Assembly: GCF_000237925.1 (NCBI RefSeq)
Contig: NC_031502.1
Coordinates: forward strand, 54,867,943-54,931,942
Length of the DNA stretch: 64,000 bases
DNA from: Schistosoma mansoni
Lineage: Eukaryota > Platyhelminthes > Trematoda > Strigeidida > Schistosomatidae
Direction of reading: 5' to 3'
Both the position numbers and the translations under genes were made by a program. Positions 55,572 to 64,000 of the stretch are shown one piece after another; position 1 is the first letter of the stretch, and the number at the start of each line of letters is the position of its first letter. The notes under the pieces were generated by a model. It did no database searches, was not told the DNA's origin, and saw only the letters and a list, made by a program, of their open reading frames with translations.

Positions 55572-55846
55572 TGTATATATATATATATTTCTGGTTAGCT
55601 TTTTTTTTAGAGAGTTAGTCTTCTACAGGAAGGGGCTCAACCCTCCTCCTTTACCCGGGCTTGGGACTGGCAGCAACTCTAGAAGAACTACAGGCGGAAA
55701 AGAGGAAGGCTAAAGAACACATTACGCGGGAAGATTGAAGCAGATATGAAAAGGATGAATGTTAACTGGAAAGAATTTGAAAAGATTGCTCAGGACAGGG
55801 TTGAATGGAGAATACTGGTGGGTGGCCTATACTGTATATATATATA
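55572..55846. mobile_element. Inverted LINE insert: 5' leader plus 3' end
   Basis: The 5' leader module on the minus strand (about 55588-55698) is joined to a subfamily-2 3' end on the plus strand (about 55699-55835). The same TGTATATATATATA lies on both sides (55572 and 55833), although an AT microsatellite makes that duplication less certain. It is the mirror of the 34.1-kb insert, so the same inverted architecture arose twice. Confidence 0.7.
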
Positions 55847-55924
55847 CTAATTAGGGGAAATAATTACTAGGTGGTATTACGTAATTGAACTTAATAAAAA
55901 CAAAATATATCAAACAATTACTTA

Positions 55925-56630
55925 TTAAAATAAACAAAGGGAAAGGCGATACTTTCTGATACAATACAACATACACCAGTCAAATTACACTTGACAGAGA
56001 AGCTTTGCAGGATGTGAAAACCTTTACAAATCTGGGGAGCATCATTGATGAAAACGGTGGATCTGATGCAGATGTGAGGGCGCGGATCAGCAAAGCAAGA
56101 GCAGCATATTTACAACTGTAGAACATGTGGAACTCAAAACAATTGACAACCAACACCAAGATCACAATTTTCAATACAAATATCAAGACAGTTCTACTGT
56201 ATGGTGTGGAAACGTGGAGCACTACGATAGCCATAGTCCAGAAGATACAGGTGTTTATTAACAATTGTCTGCGCAAAATACTTCCGACCCGTTGGCCAGA
56301 CACTATCAGCAACAACCTACCATGGGAGAGAACAAACCAAATTCCAGTGAAGGAATAAATCAGGAAAAAGGGCTGAAAGTGGATAGGATACACATTGAGG
56401 AAATCACCAAACTACGTCACAAGACAAGCCCTCACATGGAATCCTGAAGGTCAAAGGAGAAGAGGAATACCAAAGAACACATAACACCGAGAAATAGAGG
56501 CAGACATGAGAAGAATGAACATTGATTGTATCGAACTAGAAAGGAAGGCACACGACAGAGTGCGTTGTAGAATGCTGGTCGGTGGCCTATACTCCATTGG
56601 GTAGTAACCATCATAATTAAAGTAAATAAA
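55925..56630 (+). mobile_element. RTE LINE 3' fragment (subfamily 1)
   Basis: From the LSDTIQHTPVKLH region through IFNTNIKTVLLYGVETW and [20 protein letters not shown] to a degenerate terminus (AGTAACCATCATAATTAAAG). Broken by stops. Confidence 0.88.
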
Positions 56631-57408
56631 GTAAAATATGACTTATTAATATAATATAAATAGTCAAAAATAATTTAGACTCACTGATTTTTTATTTATT
56701 ATAAAATGTAATTATATTCAAATTGTCAGTATACACAAATAATAAAAAAGTTAAACAATATAACCAATTTAAATTAATAAATAAAAAATAAAAAAAATTT
56801 TTAATTTTTTAAATTTTTTTCTTTTTCTCTTTTTTCTTTTTCTGTTTTTTCTCTTCTTTTTTTGAAAAAAAATCATATTTTATTCAAACTATATACTTCT
56901 ATATATATATATTTTTTGTATTTTAAATGAATAAAAAATAATAAAATGAAAGACAATTGATTATTGAATTTTATATTGATCATAAATGTTAATGAATGAA
57001 GATCGAAAAAAACACAAAAAAAACAAACAAAAAAAGAGGGGGGGATGTTTGAAAAAATAATTGTGTATTATGTGTTATCGAGTCAGTTGTGTGTGTGTTT
57101 GTTTCGTTTTGTTTGTTTGTTTTTTTTCTTGTATCTTCACCGATTCTTATATAATACAAGAAATAATAAAGGATTTATATATATATATGAAATGATGAAA
57201 TATAGTAATATTAATATAAAAAGAAAATATCAAAAAAATTATTCATACTATTGAAGTAGTTGCTAAGGCAACTTTTTTTTTTTTTTGGAGGGGAGAGGGG
57301 AAAGTTTCTATCACTGTACAATAAACTGGTAATTATATAAAATTTATATTACCAGATTATATAACATAATGAAAAAAGAAGGGGGTATTCAATTAAGAAT
57401 ATACAAAT
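56631..57408. other. Very AT-rich 3' flank of the RhoGEF gene
   Basis: Long A/T homopolymers (56770-56880, 57008-57045) and a T-run at 57275. This should hold the 3' untranslated region of the gene ending at 57409. TTTATT motifs on the plus strand (for example about 56693) could be its polyadenylation signal on the minus strand. Confidence 0.4.
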
Positions 57409-58460
57409 TCATAATTTAATTGTGATCTGATCTTCACTACTATCAGATCGTTCAATATTTAATAAGGAATGATGAACTGATGAACGTTGTAAACCAGTTG
57501 AAAGTAAATATCGATTATTATCATTACTATTGATTATTTCATCAGAATCAGATTGAACTTTACAGATCACTATTGATGGATAATTAACAGGAACTTTCAT
57601 TTCAGTTTTCAAGGATGTTAAAGACGATGATGATGATGATGACGATAATGTTGAATTACTAGATTGACAATGATCTTGTTGATTTATATTACAATCATCA
57701 TTATTATTAATGACTGCGGAAGATGTAAACCTCGACGACTGACGAATAGGGATTGTATGACTGACTTTATCTAAATCTAAATTGGATGATCCAGATTTCA
57801 ATCGTTGATCACTTAGATCACGTGGAAATCTTGGTTCATTTTGATAATTCATTGAAAAATATTTTTGTCCATTTTGATTACTGGATAAAAAAATTTTTTA
57901 GCTACATCTCTTCTTAATGGTGAATGTGAAGTAGTGGATTTTGATGCTTCAGTTAAATTTGATGATAAATGCAATAGATGACGATCTGAAGTATTAGATA
58001 TAGATAAGTTTCGAACACTAGTTGAATGAATCATTTTTGTTGAATCACGTTCAATTGAAGTATAATTACAGGATCTAGAACTGGAACGTTGATGATTAGT
58101 CATGATAGTTGGTGAATTATTTGATCTGATACGTTTATCTATAATACACATGGAATCTGTTTGATTATTATGATTGGTATGATTACAATTGATAGATTCA
58201 AATAAGGGAGATTGAGACTCAAAGAATACATTACGTTTATTCCCTTCAATGTTAATATTTTTACCGGAGTTGATACTGTTACCAGAAGTAGGTGTAGTAT
58301 CAACAAAATGACCATATGGTTGATTGTGTAACTCCGAAATATTATCTGAACTACACATAGAATCTGGTGACATTATAATAGTAGATAAATCATCTCGTTG
58401 ATATTTCATCAATGGTTGAACAATTAGAACTTCGGGTTCCATTAGTTTACGATAATTTTC
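57409..58460 (-). CDS. RhoGEF-like gene, terminal exon (Ser/Asn-rich tail), with a frame break
   Basis: Acceptor TTTCAATAACCTTTAG, then in phase 0 ENYRKLMEPEVLIVQPLMKY, continuing the PH-domain exon at 60004-60113. The frame is open to 57849. A second frame then carries RDLSDQRLKSGSSNLDLDKV to TGA at 57409. The two frames overlap at 57849-57852. Sequence just upstream of the second frame's ATG also reads as plausible protein (SSNQNGQKYFS). The simplest view is one exon with a one-base shift at the homopolymer tract A6T7 on the minus strand (about 57887-57899). The shift is either an assembly error or a real truncating change. The tail is Ser/Asn/Thr-rich with poly-Ser, and no domain is recognised; disordered tails are usual after the PH domain in these exchange factors. 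Confidence 0.7.
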
Positions 58461-58614
58461 CTAAAGGTTATTGAAATAAGGAAAAGAAGTCATATGAAAC
58501 ATTTGATATAAATTGTTAATATTCTGCATAAAAATATGGCTGCCAGTTTTCTTCGTTTATTCGATAGTAAACAAAGTTTTTCATTCACTTGGTATTGTTT
58601 ACTTTAATTTTTAA

Positions 58615-58805
58615 TCCCATCCGGCTGACGAGTCACAAATAAGACGAAACGTGTGTCCTGGATTCCACTGTTAGTTACTATAAAATCTTTGCTTATCATG
58701 CTTATGAATTAAGGCTATATCGAGGTAATACGCACAGTATGCACACATACCAATTAGAGACTGACCAGTTGCAATCCTAACACATCAATGGGAAGATTCA
58801 AACAA
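58615..58805 (+). repeat. Sm-alpha SINE, ribozyme plus extended tail
   Basis: 5'-truncated: it begins at the hammerhead, then CCACTGTTAGTTACTATAAAATC, then the extended tail ending CAATGGGAAGATTCAAAC. Confidence 0.75.
58617..58664 (+). ncRNA. Hammerhead ribozyme, intact core (Sm-alpha)
   Basis: Stem I ATCCGG/CTGGAT, core CTGACGA (58625-58631), stem II GTC/GAC with an A/A opposition, GAAACGTGTGTC, cleavage after 58657. The core is complete. It lies antisense to the RhoGEF gene within its intron. Confidence 0.75.
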
Positions 58806-58904
58806 ACAATACTAAGTGAATTTAAACTTTACCGAGTATCAACTAGTTGAAAACTTAGATTTAAGATTTATTATTGATTGGTTACAACTACTTCACAGAT
58901 TCGT

Positions 58905-59135
58905 CAAGCACAAAACTGCGTCACAAGACAAGCCCTCACATGGAATCCTGAAGGTCAAAGGAGAAGAGGACGACCAAAGAACACATTACTCTGATAAATG
59001 GAGAAAAACATAAGAAGAATGAACAAAAGTTGGATAGAACTAGAAAGGAGGGGGTACGACAGAGTGTGTTGGAGAATGCTGGCCGGCAGCCTATGCTCCA
59101 TTGGGGGTAACAGGCGTAAGTAAGTAATTAAAGTT
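58905..59135 (+). mobile_element. RTE LINE 3' end (subfamily 1)
   Basis: Short 3' end with the RRPKNTLL-type region and GGGGGTAACAGGCGTAAGTAAG terminus. Confidence 0.8.
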
Positions 59136-59162
59136 TTGTGGTGTATGCTCCATTTGAGTGTT

Positions 59163-59457
59163 CATTAGGAAATTAGGAAAAGGCAATGAAAATGGATAGG
59201 ACATACATTAAGAAAATCACCAAACTGCATCATGAAGCAAGCCCTTACTTATAATGGTGAAGGGAAGAGGAAAAGAGGAAGACTGAAGAACACATTACAC
59301 TGGAAAATAGAATCAAATATGAAAAGGATGAATGTCAACTGGAAATAACTGGAAAGGATTGCCCAGGACAAAGTTGGATGGAGAATACTGATGTGCGGCC
59401 TATGTTCCTTCTCAACGAGGGGTAACAGGCGTAAGTAAGTAAGTTACTTCACAGTTT
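59163..59457 (+). mobile_element. RTE LINE 3' end (subfamily 2)
   Basis: A second 3' end directly after the first, same orientation, ending CTCAACGAGGGGTAACAGGCGTAAG. It is heavily mutated in its coding part. Confidence 0.8.
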
Positions 59458-60003
59458 CATCAATTAATGACGTTACATTTTTCATACTAATAAAAATTCA
59501 ACTGAATATAAACATTGTAAATATTTACATCTGGTTTATTAAAGAGTCATGTTTGTTTAATCCATTAGTGTTAATAGGATCTTATCGAGTCAGTTATTAT
59601 GTGGCTGCTTATCTGAGCGATTTGAAATCTCATAAATTATATTGTAATAGAGGGTGATTGAAAGCAGTGGGTGATAAATACTATACAGGAGTTAAATGCT
59701 GGTTGAATCTTGTCATTAGGGAGCACTTGTAATCTTAAAGAAAACCGATGTTCTCCATGGGATTGGAGGTCAAGCCATTTAAAGTTTACAGCCTGAGATG
59801 TTACCAAAGAGCTATTCGGGCGGGAATAATCTTCTTTTTCATTCAATTAATAGTAGAGTAATGACCAATGTCATATTTGTTTAGTTCAAATACAGTAAAA
59901 CTACTTTACATATTACAGAATTTTAGTAAATAACACTTCAAATACCAGAGTCTAATGACAAAAGCTATTCTGTCAGTTCATACTTTAGATTTGTATTAAT
60001 TAC

Positions 60004-60113
60004 CTTTGCTGATTCAATCTGTGTAATCCATTCATCACATTTAGGTCCAGCAGAAAAAATATATAGATTAGCAATATTATGAAAGTCATCTAGAATCGCG
60101 CAACCAAAAACAC
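60004..60113 (-). CDS. RhoGEF-like gene, PH-domain C-terminal exon
   Basis: Bounded by acceptor TTTCTTATAG (right, at 60114) and donor GTAATT (left). It enters in phase 2 and leaves in phase 0, matching both neighbours. It encodes VFGCAILDDFHNIANLYIFS followed by AGPKCDEWITQIESAK. This is the last beta strands and the C-terminal helix of a PH domain, with the conserved Trp (W in CDEWITQI) in place. Joined to the exon at 62850, it reads as the PH domain of a PLEKHG5/6-like Rho exchange factor. The PH domain follows the catalytic DH domain in this family and helps target it to membranes. Confidence 0.8.
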
Positions 60114-60239
60114 CTATAAGAAATTAAGCAGATAGGCAAAAATAAAGAGAAAAGAAGTATGATAAGAATTTGAATACTATTTCATACGAGTATTTTATAT
60201 GAACTTAGGCAAGTAGCTAGTTGACAACAGTTTACAATT

Positions 60240-60615
60240 ACAAAACTCTCATAGTTGAAAACGTGAGTCAATTGAAGCTAGACCACGATGGAAAACCTGG
60301 GAGCACTGGACGGCTGTTTCGTCCTATTGTGGGACTCCTTGGCAGTGTGCATTCACGATCTCGCCTCATAAGATTCGGACTCATGACCTATCAGTCTCGC
60401 GCAAGAGCACTTAACCGATAGACCACTGAGCCGGCATCCCATGGTGTTTATGTCTAACTCCAACCAATCCACGAAGTTGAGCAACCATTCACCAGTGAGT
60501 TCCTATCTCAAAAAAGACGTGGTTTGAACTCCGCTTGTCACTGCTTCTCACTAGAACCCTAGGATATACCTCTCGAAGTCAGTCACTAGTGAGCATATGA
60601 TTATAATCAGAAAGG
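60240..60615 (-). repeat. H2 hammerhead SINE, full length
   Basis: Minus strand: head (CTCACTAGTGACTGACTTCG), tRNA-like part with TGGTCTATCGGTTAAGTGCTC, B-box region worn (GAGTCCGAATC), hammerhead core damaged (CCAAGGA), tail at left. The left end is in the same orientation as the next copy. Confidence 0.75.
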
Positions 60616-60649
60616 GTTTTGTGGAGATTTAGTATTTTCACAGTTAAAA

Positions 60650-60960
60650 TAATTTCGTTTACCATATATAGTTGAAATCATAAGTCAGTTGAAGCTAGAC
60701 CATAATGGAGAACCTGGAAACACTGGACGGTCGTTTCGTCCTATCGCGGGACTCCTCAACAGTGCGCATCCACGATCCCACCTCGCGAGATTTGAACCCA
60801 GGATCTATCAATCTAGAGCGCGAGCGCTCAACCTCTAGACCACTGAGCCAGCCGGTATCCAACGTTGTTAATGTCTAACTTCAACCAATCCATGAGCGAC
60901 CATTCATCAATGTCTTCAGTGAGTTACTATCTCACAACAGATCTGGTTGAACACCACGTT
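60650..60960 (-). repeat. H2 hammerhead SINE, second tandem copy
   Basis: Minus strand with A-box area TGGTCTAGAGGTTGAGCGC and B box GGGTTCAAATC. The hammerhead has T at the first core base (TTGAGGA). The head is truncated. Confidence 0.75.
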
Positions 60961-61348
60961 TACTATAATTCAAATCCATTATTTAATGTTTCCACTTGAT
61001 TATTGCTTACATTTTTTAGCGCATTAACTAAACTACTTATAAGTTTCAGTAGTATAAGCATCTTCAATGATTTTTATGTTGTGCATGCACGTTTTCATAA
61101 CAATTTACATATCTCATTCATTTGTTTTTATATTTTGATGTTTTAGTTCGTTTTCTCACTTATAAAATTGTTTTTAAACATAACAGTTTTCACATTGTTT
61201 TGTCCTTAGTCTCATTTTTGCTTGTTGATAAACTGTTATCAAGATTAGACTCAACTATTAGTTATCATTTGTACTATCGGAGCCTTTTTTTATTTCCGAC
61301 TTACAGACGTGTAAGGCGCCACAAGTTTGGAATAATTTTGAATAAAAC

Positions 61349-61479
61349 TTTTTCTGGTTAGCGTTTTTTATGGCGAGTTGGTTTTCTATGGGATGGGGTC
61401 GCTAACCCCATGCCCAACCCTCCTCCTTTACCCGGGCTTGAGACCGGTAGTAGTCCCCGGAGAAGCTACAGGCGGAGTT
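61349..61479 (-). repeat. LINE 5' leader module, stand-alone
   Basis: Complete module from CAGAAAAAG back to AACTCCGCC with no LINE body. The three hairpins are conserved. It lies in the RhoGEF intron in the same sense as the gene. No clear target duplication seen. Confidence 0.7.
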
Positions 61480-61796
61480 CCACCTACAAGTTCTGGTTTG
61501 TAGGTAATTTATGTATATTAATCAATATAGAAAGGCTTTTTTTGTAGACAAATCGCTGTTTTTGTGAGCTTTGATTTCACATGTATCTCAAGTTTGTGAT
61601 TTAGATGCTTCGATATACATTTAACACCTATTCATGGTCTCATTCATGATAATGCACTTTGAGTTGGCGAAATTTTGTAAAGTAGATGCATCAATGTGGT
61701 TCGTATCTTAAGAATTCTCAAACTGCAGTACCTCTATTTATTCACTGAATGTTCTTTGAGTTCCAAAAAGATTATTAAACAGTATTGGTAATTATA

Positions 61797-62091
61797 AGCA
61801 AAGATGGATAGTGGCTAGCGGTGGAATCCAGGACGCGCATTTCGTCTTATTTGGGACTCGTCAGCTGGAGTGAACATCAACTCTGAGATGTAGGTACATC
61901 CAGCTGACGAGTCCCAAATAGGATGAAATGCGCGTCAAACTGGATTCTACTGCTAGCCACTATCTATCTTTGCTTATGATGCTTATGAATTAAGGCTATA
62001 TTGAGGCAATACGCACAGTATACACATATGCCAATTAGAGGCTGACCAGTTGTAGTCCCAAGCATCAATGGGAAGATTTAAACAAAAAATA
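61797..62091. repeat. Sm-alpha hammerhead inverted pair
   Basis: A minus hammerhead arm (61797-61867) meets a plus arm (61868-61985) in which AGAGATGTAGGTACATCC, CTGACGA and stem II GTCC/GGAT are readable. The extended tail follows to 62091. The two arms could form a long RNA hairpin. The minus arm keeps CTGACGA and a paired stem II, but GAAATGCGCGTC has T for C in stem III. The plus arm shows the same GAAAT change. Confidence 0.7.
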
Positions 62092-62274
62092 CGGAGTATT
62101 GATAATGTATAATGAAGATTGCTTTCAGATTATATGAAGCTTTTATAAAACTATATCTATTCATAAAGAATAATGTTAAATAAATGATATATAGACATTT
62201 ACAATTTTTTATTCTTTCTTTTTTCTTTTCAACGATTATTTATAATCAAGTCATATTCAAATAGATAATGAATA

Positions 62275-62812
62275 AAAGAGGAAGATCAAAGAAGACAATA
62301 CACCCAGAAACAGAGATAGACATGAGAAGAATGAACAACAGTTAGATGGAAGTACAAAGAGAGACTGAATACAAAGTGGGTTGGAGAATGCTGGTCAGTG
62401 GCCTATGCTCCATTGGGAGTAACAGGCGTAAGTCAGTCAGTCAGTCAGTCAGTAAGTAAGTAAGTAAGTAAGGAAGGAAGGAAGAAATGGAGACAGGCAT
62501 GAGAAGAATGAACAACAATTAGATGGAAGTAGAAAGGAAGGCCCAGGAAAGAATAGGTTGGAGAATGGTGGTCGGCGGCCAATGCTGCATTGGGGCTAAC
62601 AGGCGTAAGTAAGTAAGTAAGGAAGGAAGGAAGGAAGAAAGGAAGGAAGGAAGGAAGGATGGAAGGAATGGAGACAGACATGAGAAGAATGAACAACAAT
62701 TAGATAGAACTAGAAAAGAAGACCGAGGACAAAGTGGGTTGGAGAATGTTGGTCAGTGGCCTATGCTCCACTGAGGGTGACAGGAGTAAGTAAGTAATTT
62801 AGTAAGTAAATG
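62275..62812 (+). repeat. Tandem array of three LINE 3' ends
   Basis: Three units of about 150-190 bases, each a LINE 3' terminus (MRRMNN-type frame, GGTTGGAGAATG, CCTATGCTCCA, ACAGG-GTAAG). They are separated by TCAG, TAAG and AAGG simple repeats (62436-62486, 62605-62668). The units share the same truncation point near GGAGACAGACATGAG, so the array grew by duplication rather than by separate insertions. Confidence 0.75.
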
Positions 62813-62849
62813 ATGAATAAATCAAAAAGCAATAAAACAATCCACTAAC

Positions 62850-62991
62850 CAGTTTCACGACCACGTTGTATAATTAATTTATCTAATCGTATAGGATTTT
62901 TTATTAATTTCCAATAATCATTACCATCTTTTTTATGTTGTTTAGTAATTAAAAATAAATCCGTTAAAATATGACATACAGTTTCTATGGA
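62850..62991 (-). CDS. RhoGEF-like gene, PH-domain N-terminal exon
   Basis: Acceptor TTCCCTTATTTTTAG, 142 bases, donor GTTAGT. It enters in phase 0 and leaves in phase 1. It encodes SIETVCHILTDLFLITKQHK, then KDGNDYWKLIKNPIRLDKLI and IQRGRET. The TDLFLITK block followed by basic residues and the IRLDKLI strand match the PH domain of PLEKHG5/PLEKHG6-type exchange factors. The DH (catalytic) domain should lie upstream, beyond 63 kb or outside the window. The assignment rests on motif recognition by eye, strengthened by consistent phases across three exons. Confidence 0.75.
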
Positions 62992-63244
62992 CTAAAAATA
63001 AGGGAAATATAAAGAAAAGAAAAGAAGAATATAAACTATGGACAAATGTATCTATACAAATTTAATAGAATAGGCGAAGGCCATCAGAATGAAGAAACCG
63101 GAGCTATGTGTACAGGAGAAATATCTCCAACGCCCTGCTCTTCCCTTGACCAACCACATGGTTAAATAATCAAGAGTAATCTTAGCTATTGGATGACCTA
63201 ATTTGTCTATTGTACTTATGATCATTCGTAGTCAAATATAATTG

Positions 63245-63350
63245 TTATAGTTGAAATCATGAGTTAATTGAAGCTAGATCACCATCGAAAACATAGAAGT
63301 ACTGGACGGCCGTTTCGTCCTATTATGGGACTCTTCAGCAGTGCACATCC
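63245..63350 (-). repeat. H2 hammerhead SINE fragment
   Basis: Tail and ribozyme region on the minus strand. The core reads CTGAAGA, so the essential G is replaced and cleavage is unlikely. Confidence 0.65.
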
Positions 63351-63392
63351 AAATGTAATTGTCTCTTTTATCTTTATTCACAAATCTTTGTA

Positions 63393-63423
<31 letters not shown>

Positions 63424-63574
63424 GTTATTGGTTAAAAATCATTATTAATCTCCCCTAGACACGATTCTTTCACTTCGCATTGATCTCTCTTTATTATATC
63501 ATACTAATTTTTCATACAATTTAATCTTCCACTTGATCGAGTTATAATTGCACTATCATATAGTGGAGAAGATT

Positions 63575-63680
63575 CGTAGCTCAGGTGGGTGATTTTGTTG
63601 TAGGTTTGTTCTCTGAGCTGGATGGTTTCGTCGTGGATCTTTCATCGTCCTTCTGGACGATATCATCAGCACAAAATTCA
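63575..63680 (-). repeat. Repeat D fragment
   Basis: Matches the D segment at 17.7 kb (TTGTTCTCTGAGCTGGATGG, CATCGTCCTTCTGGACGAT). It follows an H2 fragment about 225 bases away, on the same strand. Confidence 0.6.
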
Positions 63681-64000
63681 TAACTCTCTCACCCTATTGA
63701 ACCCATATTTATATTCTGATCACAGATCTTAACATTTTCACAGATTCGAGTTAACATTCTATATGAGTCAATATCAACATTATACAATTTTCTTCTATTT
63801 GGTTTGACAATGCTAAATGTACATACTGTAAACGATGTACTTTGCCTCTAACCTGGTCATTTGTTTCCGGATTATTGATTTAATTATATATGAATTGTAG
63901 AACCTGAAGAGAGAATTTATCGAAAAGAATATTCTTCATTCAATATATTAGTCTTTGAATAGGATGGGAGATCTTTAAACGAATAATAAGAAGTAGAAAG

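Larger units (their letters stand above)
58461..60003 (-). other. RhoGEF intron with SINE and LINE inserts
   Basis: Intron between the PH-domain exon and the last exon (GTAATT donor, CCTTTAG acceptor on the minus strand). It holds an Sm-alpha SINE and two LINE 3' ends, listed separately. 59460-60003 is unassigned AT-rich DNA. Confidence 0.65.
60114..62849 (-). other. RhoGEF intron crowded with repeats
   Basis: Phase-1 intron (GTTAGT...TTATAG on the minus strand). It holds two tandem H2 SINEs, a LINE leader module, an Sm-alpha inverted pair and a LINE-derived tandem array, all listed separately. The remaining parts (60960-61345, 61480-61795, 62092-62270) show nothing recognisable. Confidence 0.7.
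62992..64000 (-). other. Upstream RhoGEF intron, partly repeat
   Basis: No further exon was recognised to the window end. It contains an H2 SINE fragment (63245-63350), a TTA microsatellite (63394-63424) and a repeat D segment (63575-63680). The rest is AT-rich. Confidence 0.45.

Overview
This window looks like a gene-poor, AT-rich stretch of a blood-fluke (Schistosoma) nuclear genome. Three things point there. RTE-clade LINEs ending in (TAAG)n are abundant. Several tRNA-derived SINE families carry type I hammerhead ribozymes, as the schistosome Sm-alpha repeat does. The host exons are short, bounded by consensus splice sites and rich in Asn/Ser/Thr. The sequence alone does not settle the species. 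There is one 200-base run of N (17887-18086).

Host genes. Three pieces of protein-coding gene can be supported. (1) A plus-strand gene has its last two exons at 4634-5022 and 6781-7260, joined in phase 0; the product is unrecognised. (2) A minus-strand terminal exon lies at 44113-45197; it is Asn/Ser-rich and unrecognised. (3) The 3' part of a minus-strand gene has exons 62850-62991, 60004-60113 and 57409-58460. The first two encode most of a PH domain most like that of PLEKHG5/PLEKHG6-type Rho guanine-nucleotide exchange factors, followed by a Ser/Asn-rich tail. That tail is interrupted by an apparent single-base shift at a homopolymer.

Mobile DNA fills nearly everything else. Left end (1-2432): a 5'-complete RTE LINE on the minus strand with a long endonuclease-RT reading frame. 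8240-10841: a second, decayed copy. Many 3'-terminal LINE fragments of two subfamilies follow (14.7, 17.0, 20.5, 22.7, 28.2, 30.0, 33.4, 36.6, 45.6, 55.7-56.6, 58.9-59.5 and 62.3 kb). A roughly 130-base structured module from the LINE 5' end also occurs alone or inverted. Solo-LTR-like fossils of three families (called A, B and E here) are scattered through 11-52 kb, some nested in other elements. A Penelope-like GIY-YIG fragment lies at 35343-35683 and is interrupted by an LTR. A dispersed repeat of about 520 bases, called R here, has seven copies.

Hammerhead SINEs. At least three, possibly four, families are present: the Sm-alpha type, a more numerous family called H2 here, a diverged relative H3, and a degenerate fourth at 18.78-18.92 kb. 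Several copies keep the catalytic core. Many H2 copies are fold-back derivatives whose truncated body is capped by an inverted copy of their own tail. Co-occurrence with a Penelope-like fragment fits the known link between metazoan hammerhead retroelements and Penelope-like machinery, but that is inference here.
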